Under the pieces are notes generated by a model. The model was not told where the DNA came from. It ran no database searches and worked only from the letters and a program-made list of their open reading frames with translations. From the NCBI RefSeq assembly GCF_001651875.1, contig NZ_LNQB01000083.1:5130-69129 (forward strand): a stretch of 64,000 nucleotides of DNA, read 5' to 3'. Position numbers and translations under genes: made by a program. Of the stretch, positions 45,469 through 53,911 are shown piece after piece; positions within the stretch are counted from its first letter, which is position 1; each line of letters opens with the position of its first letter. Source of the DNA: Sinorhizobium saheli. Its GTDB lineage: Bacteria; Pseudomonadota; Alphaproteobacteria; Rhizobiales; Rhizobiaceae.

Positions 45469-46536
45469 ATGCGGTTCTTGATTTCCCTTGCTTTTCTGGT
45501 GCTCTTTTCCACGTCGGCGCACGCGGCGATCGCGTTCTTTCCGGCCCCTTCCGGCAATTCCGCCGCCCCCGTTCTCACCGTCTATTCTTCGCTCGACGAA
45601 CCCCTGGCACGGCCGATGATCATCGGCTTCCAGAAGGCCAATCCGGACGTGGCCGTGCGCTACGAGGACATGCTGACCGGCGAGATCTACGACCGGATCG
45701 TCAAGGAGACGGACGCCGGCCAGAAGACGGCCGATTTCGCCTTCTCGTCCGCCATGGACCTGCAGGTCAAGCTCAGCAATGACGGCTATGCGCAGCGCAG
45801 CGAGCTGCCGATGAGCGGCCGCTGGCCGGCCTGGGCCAACTGGCGCAACACGGCCTATGCGCTGACCTTCGAGCCGGCGGTCTTCGTCTATCACAAGCCG
45901 AGCTTCCGGAACGAGCGTCCGCCGGCGACGCGCGCCGAATTCGTCGACTACCTCAAGCGGCAGGGAAGCGCCGTATTCGGCCGCATCGGCACCTACGACA
46001 TCGAGCGCTCCGGGGTCGGTTTCCTGTTCATGTCGCGCGACCAGGAGCAGTTCGGCGACATCTGGACGGTCATCCAGGCCATGGGGGCCGCGGGCGTGAA
46101 GCTCTATTCGACGAGCCAGGCGATCCTGGAAAGGGTCTCGGACGGGCGATTCGTGCTCGGCTACAATATCCTCGGCTCCTATGCCGCCGACTGGGCCTCG
46201 CGGCATCCGGACGTCGGCATCGTGCTTCCCAAGGACTATACCGTGGTGATGTCGCGCATCGGCCTCGTGCCGGAGGCCGCCGCCTCGCCCGAACTCGGCC
46301 GGCGCTATCTCGAATTCTTCATGTCGAAGGAGGGCCAGACGATCATGGCGCGCGAGCTGCAGATCCCGGCGGTGAGCCCCGACGTCGCCGGCGAGAACAC
46401 CGCCAACACGATGCAGGAAATGCTCGGCGGACAGCTCAAGCCGGTGCCGGTCAGCCCCGGTCTGATGGTCTATCTGGACCAGGTCAAGCGCGCGCGGCTG
46501 ATTGCCCGCTGGAACGAGGTGCTGCGGCTGCAGTGA
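45469..46536 (+). CDS. Periplasmic binding protein of the ferric-type class next to tctDE
   Basis: A 355-aa exported protein: the signal peptide MRFLISLAFLVLFSTSAHAA is followed by a class-II binding fold (VLTVYSSLDEPLARPMIIGF, FQKANPDVAVRYEDMLTGEI, FEPAVFVYHKPSF, VLGYNILGSYAADWASRHPD). Relatives bind iron, thiamine or small anions. No permease or ATPase of an iron-type importer is adjacent. Placed between tctDE and tctCBA, it more likely works as an auxiliary ligand-capture protein for the sensor kinase. ATG 45469 starts the signal peptide; a GTG at 45451 is an alternative. Confidence 0.82.
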   Translation: MRFLISLAFLVLFSTSAHAAIAFFPAPSGNSAAPVLTVYSSLDEPLARPMIIGFQKANPDVAVRYEDMLTGEIYDRIVKETDAGQKTADFAFSSAMDLQVKLSNDGYAQRSELPMSGRWPAWANWRNTAYALTFEPAVFVYHKPSFRNERPPATRAEFVDYLKRQGSAVFGRIGTYDIERSGVGFLFMSRDQEQFGDIWTVIQAMGAAGVKLYSTSQAILERVSDGRFVLGYNILGSYAADWASRHPDVGIVLPKDYTVVMSRIGLVPEAAASPELGRRYLEFFMSKEGQTIMARELQIPAVSPDVAGENTANTMQEMLGGQLKPVPVSPGLMVYLDQVKRARLIARWNEVLRLQ

Positions 46537-46579
46537 ATATTTCGGCAAGTAAACAAGTGATTTACGCGAAGCCGAGTTG

Positions 46580-46608
46580 ATGTCAGGTTAATGTCAGCTT
46601 TCTGTGAT
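46580..46608 (+). promoter_or_regulatory. 11-bp-spaced direct repeats before tctC, candidate TctD site
   Basis: ATGTCAG occurs at 46580-46586 and again at 46591-46597, exactly 11 bp apart, and a weaker CTGTGAT follows at 46602-46608 with the same period. OmpR-family regulators bind such direct repeats. The site lies about 170 bases before tctC. Confidence 0.55.
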
Positions 46609-46773
46609 GGCTTAAAGCCGCTGGCGACCGTGGAGGCGGAATCGCCGGCAGCGTTCGGGAGGAAATCACCAATCCGGTCGGAGGTCGCGCTTACGCGGTC
46701 GCCATCGCCTTTCTCCCGTTCGCGACGATAATCAACGTGCGCGTGGCGAAACGCGCCTCACGGAGGACCGACC

Positions 46774-47718
46774 TTGAAACATTTCTTCATCGCATCCATT
46801 CTCGCCGGCGCGCTGGCGCTTCCGGCCTACGCCGCCGACTACACGATCATCGCGCCGGCGAACCCCGGCGGCGGCTGGGACCAGACCGCCCGTTCGCTGC
46901 AGACCGTCATGCAGCAAGAAGGCATTTCCGGCAACGTCCAGGTGCAGAACGTGCCCGGTGCCGGCGGCACGATCGGCCTTGCCCAGTTCGCGAGCCAGCA
47001 GAAGGGCAACCCGAATGCGCTGCTCGTCGGCGGCTACGTCATGGTCGGCGCCATTCTCACCAACAATTCGCCGGTGACGCTCAAGGACGTCGAGCCGATC
47101 GCGCGCCTGACCGGCGAATATGAGGCGATCGTCGTTCCGGCTGCTTCCGAGATCAAGTCGATGGCCGACCTCGTCGAGGCGCTGAAGAAGGATCCGGGCA
47201 CCGTCTCCTGGGCCGGCGGCTCGGCTGGCGGTGTCGACCACATCGCCGTCGGCCTCATCGCCAAGGCCGCGGGCGTCGATCCGACGAAGATCAACTACAT
47301 CGCCTATTCCGGCGGCGGCGAAGCGCTCGCCGCGATCCTCGGCAGCCAGGTGACCGCCGGCATCTCCGGCTACGGCGAGTTCGAATCGCAGGTCAAGGCC
47401 GGCACGCTCCGGTTGCTCGCGGTCACCAGCGCCGAACGCATCGCCGGCGTCGACGCTCCGACGCTGAAAGAATCGGGCCTTGACGTCGTCGTCGAAAACT
47501 GGCGCATGGTTGCCGCCGCCCCCGGCCTGACCGAAGAGCAGAAGGCTGCCGTTACGGCCGACATCGAGAAGCTCGCCAAGTCCGCCGGCTGGCAGGAAGT
47601 GCTGAAGACCAAGGGCTGGCAGGATACCTATCTCGCCGGCGACGCCTTCAAGGAACAGCTCTCCAAGGATGTTTCCGCCACCGAAGCCGTCCTTAAGGGC
47701 ATCGGACTGGTCAAATGA
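46774..47718 (+). CDS. tctC: TctC, tripartite tricarboxylate transporter binding protein
   Basis: The periplasmic receptor of a secondary tripartite transporter, 314 aa. A signal peptide ([14 protein letters not shown]) precedes [20 protein letters not shown], the family's ligand-binding start, then [13 protein letters not shown] and [20 protein letters not shown]. The start is TTG at 46774 with GGAGG 7 bases upstream. The stop overlaps tctB (ATGA). Substrate is probably citrate or a related di- or tricarboxylate. Confidence 0.93.
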   Translation: MKHFFIASILAGALALPAYAADYTIIAPANPGGGWDQTARSLQTVMQQEGISGNVQVQNVPGAGGTIGLAQFASQQKGNPNALLVGGYVMVGAILTNNSPVTLKDVEPIARLTGEYEAIVVPAASEIKSMADLVEALKKDPGTVSWAGGSAGGVDHIAVGLIAKAAGVDPTKINYIAYSGGGEALAAILGSQVTAGISGYGEFESQVKAGTLRLLAVTSAERIAGVDAPTLKESGLDVVVENWRMVAAAPGLTEEQKAAVTADIEKLAKSAGWQEVLKTKGWQDTYLAGDAFKEQLSKDVSATEAVLKGIGLVK

Positions 47719-48206
47719 ACAAGGGAAACACCCCTTCCGTCGAAACGCGCCGCCCTGACAGGGCGGCGCTGATCATCGCCGCCGTGCTGGCGGTCATCGC
47801 CGGCGTGATCTTCTGGGACGTTTCCCGCCTGACCGGCCTTGCCGGCTACTCGCAGGTGGGTCCGACCACGGTGCCCTACGTCATCGCCTGCTGTCTCATC
47901 GGCCTCGCAATCTGGACGGCCGCCGAGGGCATCAGAGGCGACTTCGCCGAGCGGGAACCGCAGCAGTTCGGCCCGGTCATCTGGATCGTCGCGGGGCTCG
48001 CGGCGCAGATGCTGCTGCTCAACATTCTCGGCTTCTCGATCGCCACCGGCATCCTCTTCGCCCTGACGGCGGGCGGGTTCGGAAAACGCAGGCTTTGGCT
48101 CACGATTCCCATCGGTATCGCCTTCAGCTTCTTCGTCTGGGTGATTTTCGCCAAGCTCCTGCAATTGTCGCTGCCGGCAGGACCGTTTGAACGCCTGTTC
48201 TTCTAA
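47715..48206 (+). CDS. tctB: TctB, small membrane subunit of the tricarboxylate transporter
   Basis: A 163-aa membrane protein with four hydrophobic segments, the normal TctB layout: [60 protein letters not shown] and [20 protein letters not shown]. The sequence of TctB proteins is poorly conserved, so position between tctC and tctA carries much of the assignment. Translation is coupled to tctC. Confidence 0.92.
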   Translation: MNKGNTPSVETRRPDRAALIIAAVLAVIAGVIFWDVSRLTGLAGYSQVGPTTVPYVIACCLIGLAIWTAAEGIRGDFAEREPQQFGPVIWIVAGLAAQMLLLNILGFSIATGILFALTAGGFGKRRLWLTIPIGIAFSFFVWVIFAKLLQLSLPAGPFERLFF

Positions 48207-48220
48207 GAGGGCCGACGACC

Positions 48221-49738
48221 ATGGCTACTTTTGAATTCCTTCTGCAGGGGCTGCTGGTCGCTGCCCAGCCGATGAACCTGCTCTACGCCCTCATCGGCGT
48301 GACGCTCGGCACCGCCGTCGGCGTGCTGCCCGGCATCGGGCCGGCATTGACGGTCGCGCTGCTGCTCCCCGTCACCTACCAGCTCGACCCGGGCGGCTCG
48401 CTCATCATGTTCGCCGGCATCTATTACGGCGGCATGTACGGCGGTTCGACGACGTCGATCCTGCTCAACACGCCCGGCGAAAGCGCCTCGATCGTCACCG
48501 CGCTCGAGGGCAACAAGATGGCGCGCGCCGGTCGCGGCGGCCCCGCGCTCGCGACGGCGGCGATCGGCTCCTTCGTCGCCGGGCTCATCGCGACGCTCGC
48601 GCTCGCCTTCATCGCTCCCTTCATCGTCAAGCTCGCGCTCGTCTTCGGCCCGCGCGAATACTTCGCGCTGATGGTGCTCGCCTTCGTCACCGTCTCCTCC
48701 GCCTTCGGCGACTCGACGCTGCGTGGCCTCACCTCGCTTTTCGTCGGCCTGACGCTCGCCTGCATCGGCATCGACCAGTTGACCGGCCAGGCGCGGCTTT
48801 CCTTCGGCGTTCCGGACCTGCTCGACGGTATCGAGGTGACGACGCTTGCCGTTGCGATGTTCGCCATCGGCGAAACGCTCTATATCGCCGCGCAGGGCGA
48901 CAAGGGCCCCGAAACGGTTGAAGCGGTCCGAGGCTCCGTCTGGATGAGCGCGATGGACTGGGCACGCTCCTGGAAGCCGTGGCTGCGCGGCACCTTCATC
49001 GGCTTCCCGATCGGCGCCATGCCGGCCGGCGGCGCCGAGATCGGCACCTTCCTCTCCTACGCCGCTGAGAAGCGCCTGACCAAGCATCCCGAGGAATTCG
49101 GCAATGGCGCGATCGAAGGCGTGGCCGGTCCCGAAGCGGCGAACAACGCTTCGGCTGCCGGCACGCTGGTGCCGCTCCTGACGCTTGGCCTGCCGACAAC
49201 GGCAACCGCGGCGATCATGCTCGCCGGCTTCCAGCAATACGGCCTGCAGCCGGGGCCGCTGCTCTTCGCGACCAACCCGCAGCTCGTCTGGGGCCTGATC
49301 GCGAGCCTGTTGATCGCCAACTTCATGCTGCTCGTCCTGAATCTGCCGCTGATCGGGCTTTGGGTGAAGCTGCTGACGATCCCGAAGCCGTGGCTCTATG
49401 CAGGCATCCTGCTCTTCGCCACGCTCGGCACGATCGGCGCCAATCCGTCGGTGTTCGAGCTCGGCATGCTACTTGCCTTCGGCCTGCTCGGCTACGTGAT
49501 GCGGGTTTTCGGGTACCCGATCGCCCCGGTCGTCGTCGGCCTGATCCTCGGACCGCTCGCGGAACAGCAGTTGCGCCGCGCACTTTCGATCAGCCAGGGC
49601 GACGTCACCGTGCTCTTCACCTCGCCGATCGCGGCGGTGCTTCTGGTGATCGCGGCGCTGGCCTTCATCGTGCCGCTCATCCTCAGGGCCCGCGGGCGCG
49701 GCGAAGTGCTCGCACAGCTCGCCGCCAGCGAAGACTGA
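48221..49738 (+). CDS. tctA: TctA, large membrane subunit of the tricarboxylate transporter
   Basis: A 505-aa permease with about twelve hydrophobic segments. Family signatures are [60 protein letters not shown] and [20 protein letters not shown]. It completes the tctCBA operon; two hairpins follow its stop. Confidence 0.96.
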   Translation: MATFEFLLQGLLVAAQPMNLLYALIGVTLGTAVGVLPGIGPALTVALLLPVTYQLDPGGSLIMFAGIYYGGMYGGSTTSILLNTPGESASIVTALEGNKMARAGRGGPALATAAIGSFVAGLIATLALAFIAPFIVKLALVFGPREYFALMVLAFVTVSSAFGDSTLRGLTSLFVGLTLACIGIDQLTGQARLSFGVPDLLDGIEVTTLAVAMFAIGETLYIAAQGDKGPETVEAVRGSVWMSAMDWARSWKPWLRGTFIGFPIGAMPAGGAEIGTFLSYAAEKRLTKHPEEFGNGAIEGVAGPEAANNASAAGTLVPLLTLGLPTTATAAIMLAGFQQYGLQPGPLLFATNPQLVWGLIASLLIANFMLLVLNLPLIGLWVKLLTIPKPWLYAGILLFATLGTIGANPSVFELGMLLAFGLLGYVMRVFGYPIAPVVVGLILGPLAEQQLRRALSISQGDVTVLFTSPIAAVLLVIAALAFIVPLILRARGRGEVLAQLAASED

Positions 49739-49765
49739 CGCTTTCGCCTCCCAAGGCGCTTTGAA

Positions 49766-49837
49766 GAGCGGGACGTGGAGGGGCAGCCCGTCCCGCTCGA
49801 TTGCAGGCCCGGTCGGCTGACAGCCGACCGGGCCTGC
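49766..49837. terminator. Two hairpins downstream of tctA
   Basis: The first has arms GAGCGGGACG / CGTCCCGCTC (49766-49775, 49789-49798). The second is a perfect 17-bp inverted repeat GCAGGCCCGGTCGGCTG around a single A (49803-49837), followed by TTCC rather than a T-run. They begin 27 bases after the tctA stop and probably mark the transcript end, though not as classical U-tract terminators. Confidence 0.6.
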
Positions 49838-49937
49838 TTCCATTGCATGGCTGGACTGAGGTTTTGTGCATTGCAAAAGGACCGCCGCAGGCCCATCTTC
49901 TGCTCATCGAATTGAAACGGAAAAGTGAGCAAAGACA

Positions 49938-50102
49938 ATGACTAGCAATCACCGCATGGGCTTCATTGGCCGCGCCTTCGCCGTTCTCGGCGCAGCGACC
50001 GCCGCAGCCGCGGCAGTCGAAGGTCACCGCCGCCCGAACGCCCGCGACCTCCACACCCTCGGCATCAATCCGGCCAACTTCCCGGACACCCGCCGCGGCT
50101 GA
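49938..50102 (+). CDS. 54-aa DUF1127-like small protein
   Basis: A short frame encoding MTSNHRMGFIGRAFAVLGAA, an Ala-rich helix and the C-terminal segment ARDLHTLGINPANFPDTRRG. The second half resembles the (R/A)xL.dLGI...dF pattern of DUF1127 small proteins, which are numerous in rhizobia and Brucella. The start has only a weak ribosome site (GTGAGC). It is flanked by hairpins after tctA and by a CGGCGGC/GCCGCCG hairpin at 50142-50161, so it is probably a separate transcript. It is too short for confident family assignment by eye. Confidence 0.6.
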   Translation: MTSNHRMGFIGRAFAVLGAATAAAAAVEGHRRPNARDLHTLGINPANFPDTRRG

Positions 50103-50279
50103 CGCGGAGCCCTGCCGCGGGCGGGGCGACTGTAGAACATACGGCGGCTGTTCGGCCGCCGCCGGGCTGAGGTTCTTCGATTGCGCCTGACGGCGCGGCC
50201 CTCGCCCGCCCGGTACAGCAGACGATGGCAACCGAGCCTCGCCCCTTGACCGGCTCCAGCCACATGTCATCCTCAGCAC

Positions 50280-51062
50280 ATGATCAGCGCTGTGCTGTTG
50301 GATCTTGCCGGCGTCATCTATGATGGCGCGGAAGCCTTGCCCGGAGCGGCGGAAGCCGTTGCGCGCCTGCGCGGGGCCGGGCTGCCGATACGCTTCGTCA
50401 GCAACACGACCCGATCGAGCAAGCCGTCGATCCTTGCCAAACTCGAAAGACTGGGGCTTGCGGTGACGGGCGATGAGCTCTTCACGCCGGCTGCGGCAGC
50501 CTGCAACTGGCTTCGCGAGCGTGGCCGATCGGCACATCTTCTCGTCCACTCCGATCTTCTCTCCGAATTTCAGCATCTGCCTGCCGGCAGCCGCGGCACG
50601 GCGGTCGTCGTCGGCGATGCCGGCGACGCCTTCGACTACCGGTCGCTCAACGATGCCTTCCGGCAACTGGTCGATGGCGCCGAATTGCTGGCGCTTGCAC
50701 CGAAGCGCTCCTTCAGGGACGCCGACGGCCGGTTGAGCCTCGACGCGGGAGCCTTTGTCGCCGCACTGGAATTCGCCAGCCAGAAAAAGGCGATCGTCCT
50801 CGGCAAACCGGCTCCGGGCTTTTTCCGCTCGGCCCTTGCCACCATACCTTGCCCGGCCGCGGCGGCCGTCATGGTCGGGGACGATGCGGAAACGGATGTT
50901 GCCGGTGCGCTGAGCGCCGGTCTCGGCCATGCGCTGCTGGTGCGGACGGGAAAATACAGGGCGGGAGATGAAGCGCGCTTTTCGCCGCAGCCGACGGCAA
51001 CGGCCGGCGACATCGTGGCGGCCGTCGAGTGGATTCTCGCCGAGCGGAGCGGCGCCACCTGA
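50280..51062 (+). CDS. HAD-superfamily class IIA phosphatase
   Basis: A 260-aa hydrolase of the HAD-IIA (NagD/LHPP-like) group. Motif I is LLDLAGVIYDG (nucleophile Asp8; the second DxD Asp is replaced by Ala, as DxSG occurs in LHPP relatives), motif II RFVSNTTRSSK, motif III Lys in VLGKPAPGFF, and motif IV VMVGDDAETDVAGALSAGLG. Substrate unknown; relatives act on small phosphomonoesters or phosphohistidine. It converges with glnII. Confidence 0.9.
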   Translation: MISAVLLDLAGVIYDGAEALPGAAEAVARLRGAGLPIRFVSNTTRSSKPSILAKLERLGLAVTGDELFTPAAAACNWLRERGRSAHLLVHSDLLSEFQHLPAGSRGTAVVVGDAGDAFDYRSLNDAFRQLVDGAELLALAPKRSFRDADGRLSLDAGAFVAALEFASQKKAIVLGKPAPGFFRSALATIPCPAAAAVMVGDDAETDVAGALSAGLGHALLVRTGKYRAGDEARFSPQPTATAGDIVAAVEWILAERSGAT

Positions 51063-51098
51063 AAAAAGCATGGCGCCGACCATGAGGTCGACGCCATG
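51062..51098 (-). terminator. Rho-independent terminator of glnII
   Basis: On the minus strand a 13-bp stem starting CATGGCG and ending CGCCATG (51098-51069), with a TCAT loop and one U-G pair, is followed by CTTTTTT. It lies 15 bases past the glnII stop. Confidence 0.85.
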
Positions 51099-51112
51099 TA
51101 GAGGCTTGGGAG

Positions 51113-52147
51113 TTACGCTACCTTCGAAACTTCCGTCGGGACGGAATCGATCGTCTTCAGCACGCGCGAAGCGATCTGGTAGGGGTCGCCCTGGGAGTTC
51201 GGACGACGATCTTCCAGATAGCCGCGGTAGCCGTTGTTGACGAAGCTGTGCGGAACGCGGATCGACGCGCCACGGTCGGCAACGCCGTAGCTGAACTTGT
51301 TCCACGGAGCCGTTTCATGCTTGCCGGTCAGGCGCAGGTGGTTGTCCGGGCCGTAGACCGCGATGTGCTCCTGCAGGTTCTTTTCGAATGCTGCCATCAG
51401 CGCCTCGAAATAGTCCTTGCCGCCGACTTCGCGCATGTAGGCGGTCGAGAAGTTGCAGTGCATACCGGAGCCGTTCCAGTCGGTGTCGCCGAGCGGCTTG
51501 CAGTGCCATTCGATGTCGATGCCGTATTTTTCCGTCAGGCGCTGCAGCAGGTAGCGCGCCATCCAGACTTCGTCGGCGGCCTTCTTGGAGCCCTTGCCGA
51601 AGACCTGGAATTCCCACTGGCCCTTGGCGACTTCCGCGTTGATGCCTTCATGGTTGATGCCGGCAGCCAGGCAGATGTCGAGATGCTCTTCGACGATCTG
51701 GCGGGCGATGTTGCCGACGTTCTTGTAGCCGACGCCGGTGTAGTAGGGGCCCTGCGGTGCCGGATAGCCCTGCTCCGGGAAGCCGAGCGGACGGCCGTCC
51801 TTGTAGAAGAAGTATTCCTGCTCGAAACCGAACCAGGCGCCTTCGTCGTCGAGGATCGTGGCGCGGCTGTTCGACGGATGCGGCGTCTTGCCGTCCGGCA
51901 TCATGACTTCGCACATCACCAGCACGCCGTTGGTGCGGACCGGATCCGGGTAGACGGCAACCGGCTTCAGCACGCAATCGGAGCTGCGGCCTTCGGCCTG
52001 GTTCGTCGAGCTGCCGTCGAAGCCCCAGAGCGGAAGCTGGTCGAGCGTCGGAAACGCATCGAATTCCTTGATCTGCGTCTTGCCGCGGAGATTGGGTACC
52101 GGCGTGTAGCCATCGAGCCAGATGTACTCGAGCTTATACTTTGTCAT
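51113..52147 (-). CDS. glnII: Glutamine synthetase II
   Basis: ATP-dependent ligation of ammonium to glutamate by the eukaryotic-type enzyme characteristic of rhizobia and some actinomycetes. The 344-aa protein shows MTKYKLEYIWLDGYTPVPNL, LPLWGFDGSSTNQAEGRSSD, FGFEQEYFFYKDGRPLGFP, the metal/ATP region GINAEVAKGQWEFQV, NGSGMHCNFSTAYMR and GVADRGASIRVPHSF. Length fits GSII. Expression is probably NtrC- and sigma-54-dependent, since a -24/-12 promoter lies 100-116 bases upstream. A terminator follows. Confidence 0.97.
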   Translation of the reverse strand: MTKYKLEYIWLDGYTPVPNLRGKTQIKEFDAFPTLDQLPLWGFDGSSTNQAEGRSSDCVLKPVAVYPDPVRTNGVLVMCEVMMPDGKTPHPSNSRATILDDEGAWFGFEQEYFFYKDGRPLGFPEQGYPAPQGPYYTGVGYKNVGNIARQIVEEHLDICLAAGINHEGINAEVAKGQWEFQVFGKGSKKAADEVWMARYLLQRLTEKYGIDIEWHCKPLGDTDWNGSGMHCNFSTAYMREVGGKDYFEALMAAFEKNLQEHIAVYGPDNHLRLTGKHETAPWNKFSYGVADRGASIRVPHSFVNNGYRGYLEDRRPNSQGDPYQIASRVLKTIDSVPTEVSKVA

Positions 52148-52248
52148 CAGCGAATCTCTCTAACGTGGTGCTGCGAGGTTTGAGCCAATCCTGAAGCGGC
52201 CTCGACACGCGAAACGATGCTCGACCGCCAGGGATCCACTCCCCCCAA

Positions 52249-52263
52249 GCATCAAGTGTGCCA
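52249..52263 (-). promoter_or_regulatory. Sigma-54 (-24/-12) promoter of glnII
   Basis: On the minus strand TGGCACACTTGATGCT matches the TGGCAC-N8-TGC pattern, with GG and GC at the required spacing. The transcript would start near 52237, about 90 bases before the ATG. glnII of rhizobia is known to be NtrC-controlled. I did not find a clear NtrC site pair upstream. Confidence 0.8.
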
Positions 52264-52645
52264 GTTCGCCGGCGGACCCGACTCTTTTTTGCGGCGGCCA
52301 ACGGATTTGAACCGGACCGCCTGGCTGCGATTGCGTGGGCAAAGCCGGCAAAGCCAGGACGCGCCGCCCGGCATTGCATTGATTTTGCTGCGACTCCCAA
52401 GCTTTGCCAGCCGCCGGCCTTTGGAAGAGCACGCCGCTCACATTAGATTCGCGCCGCAAAAGGCATCAGGCGGGTGCTGCTGCCTAAAAAATCACACCGC
52501 GCGCGATGCTCCGCACGGAAAAGGCGAGGAGTGCTTGCGATTCCGGCAGGCAATTGAATATTTTTTCGGCATTTCGCGTAAATGATGTGCAAATCCCGCC
52601 GGCCCGTATTATCTTTCTCAAGCAGAACTCACGGGAGACCAGAAC
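52264..52645. other. Intergenic region between glnII and the DUF2735 gene
   Basis: No coding region is recognised. The part near 52540-52620 is AT-rich (TTGAAT at 52554, TATTAT near 52606) and probably holds the promoter of the small gene at 52646. Enhancer sites for glnII would be expected here but none is convincing. Confidence 0.4.
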
Positions 52646-52837
52646 ATGGCCACGAGTTTTCACGGCAAGTCCGCGAAGATCCTGCAGTTCCCGACGCGAG
52701 TTCCGCGGCGGGGTGAGGAACGCCGATCCGACGCGCAGTGGAAGACGGATCCCGCCGCGTCGGAGGTATGTGCCGCCATCGATGGCTGCTGGTATCACGA
52801 GGAAGCGGTTCGAGACGAATCGAGCACGAAGCACTGA
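52646..52837 (+). CDS. Small DUF2735-like protein
   Basis: A 63-aa protein, MATSFHGKSAKILQFPTRVP at the N-terminus, then a charged middle and an acidic segment AAIDGCWYHEEAVRDE. The SAKI(L/Y)QFP motif is typical of DUF2735, a small family found almost only in rhizobia and often beside glnII. GGGAG lies 9 bases before the ATG. It is divergent from glnII; the pairing suggests a role in nitrogen regulation, but none has been shown to my knowledge. Confidence 0.75.
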   Translation: MATSFHGKSAKILQFPTRVPRRGEERRSDAQWKTDPAASEVCAAIDGCWYHEEAVRDESSTKH

Positions 52838-52883
52838 GCGGGCGGTCTTCGCCGGTCCTCGCACCGTTTATAGCCCCCGAGAC

Positions 52884-52903
52884 GTCAGGTGTTTCCACCT
52901 GAC
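52884..52903. repeat. GTCAGGTG hairpin repeat, copy 1 (partial)
   Basis: GTCAGGTG-TTTC-CACCTGAC followed by TGCAAAA matches the ends of the two longer repeats at 59219 and 59695. Here only about 35 bases of the element remain, next to the stop of the propeller-like gene. Confidence 0.75.
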
Positions 52904-52915
52904 TGCAAAAACGCC

Positions 52916-53911
52916 CTAACGTTTCAGAAAATGAAGGTTGCCGACCAGATCGGAAACGACGAGTTGGCGCTCGTCCCACACGAGGACGGATACCGGCCGC
53001 GTCAGGCCGGCAAGGACGGTCTCCCGGCGGCGCGTCTTGCCATCGAACTTCAGCAGACGACCGGTGCCCTCCCCGAAACCGCGGCTTTGATCATAAGTCC
53101 CGTGCTCCAGGACGAGCATCGTCCCATCGTCGGCGAAGGTGATCGCCACCGGCGCATTCAGGCCCTGCGCCTCGACCCGCGGCGCTGATCTATCGCCGGT
53201 CTCCGGGACCGAGACGACCTTACCCGCGCCCGCCGCGAAAGGAAAACCGCTGAAAAGGGTGATATAAAGCCGGCCGTCGCGCCGCGCGATGCCGGCCGGT
53301 ACCGCGTCGGTCTCGTACTCCTCGTCTTCCGAAAACTCCGTCGGCGACAGGCGCTGCAGCGTTCGCGCCGCCTGCTTCATGCGCTTGAAGCTGACGACGG
53401 TATTTCGCTCCCCATTTGCGCGCAGGTGCTCGACGCTGTTGCGCGCGGCGTCGACCACGTAAAAGCCATCGGCGGCCGCGACGAAATCGAAGGGGTTCCA
53501 GAAATCGTTGCCGACGACGCGGGTTCCGCCGGCCTCGTCAAGCGCGACGAGCGCGTGGTCGAGCCGCCCCGGCTCCGCATTGGCCGGCGTCCAGCCCTGG
53601 GCGACGACGAACACGTCACCCACCCGGGCGACACGGTACGGCCCGGTCGGATCGCCGATCACGTCCTTGCCGTGCGGGAAGATCGGGCCAAATGCGGCGA
53701 GGCGGCGCTCCGCGTCGCGGCGGTAAAGCCGCCCGCCCGCGAGATCGGTTACAAGCAGCGCATCGCCGTCGCGAGCGAGGCCTCCAAAGGCAGCAGCCGG
53801 CACATGAACGGTCTCGAGCCTGTAGTTCGGCGAACCCGACGGTCCGGCACCCGCATGGGGTGCCAGGAAGACAAGCACGGCGGCAGCGATCAGGGCGCGG
53901 AGCGTAGGCAT
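52916..53911 (-). CDS. Secreted beta-propeller-like protein (ScyD/ScyE type)
   Basis: A 331-aa exported protein. A signal peptide (LIAAAVLVFLAPHAGAG) is followed by repeated blade-like segments: GGLARDGDALLVTDLAGGRL, RVARVGDVFVVAQGWTPANA, DFVAAADGFYVVDAARNSVE, ITFADDGTMLVLEHGTYDQS and VLVWDERQLVVSDLVGNLHF. This pattern fits ScyD/ScyE or NHL-type propellers. The start overlaps the preceding SUMF1-like gene by 22 bases, so it is the last gene of the ABC operon. A role in handling an extracellular sugar or in a periplasmic complex is inference. Confidence 0.8.
   Translation of the reverse strand: MPTLRALIAAAVLVFLAPHAGAGPSGSPNYRLETVHVPAAAFGGLARDGDALLVTDLAGGRLYRRDAERRLAAFGPIFPHGKDVIGDPTGPYRVARVGDVFVVAQGWTPANAEPGRLDHALVALDEAGGTRVVGNDFWNPFDFVAAADGFYVVDAARNSVEHLRANGERNTVVSFKRMKQAARTLQRLSPTEFSEDEEYETDAVPAGIARRDGRLYITLFSGFPFAAGAGKVVSVPETGDRSAPRVEAQGLNAPVAITFADDGTMLVLEHGTYDQSRGFGEGTGRLLKFDGKTRRRETVLAGLTRPVSVLVWDERQLVVSDLVGNLHFLKR

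Noticed and set aside
52300-52450. NtrC enhancer pair upstream of glnII
   Set aside because: TTGC-GTGG-GCAA near 52335 has some symmetry but does not match the NtrC consensus well enough to annotate.
52884-52903. Intrinsic terminator for the propeller-protein operon
   Set aside because: On the transcribed strand the T-run precedes the hairpin, and the same sequence recurs twice elsewhere, so it is better explained as a repeat.
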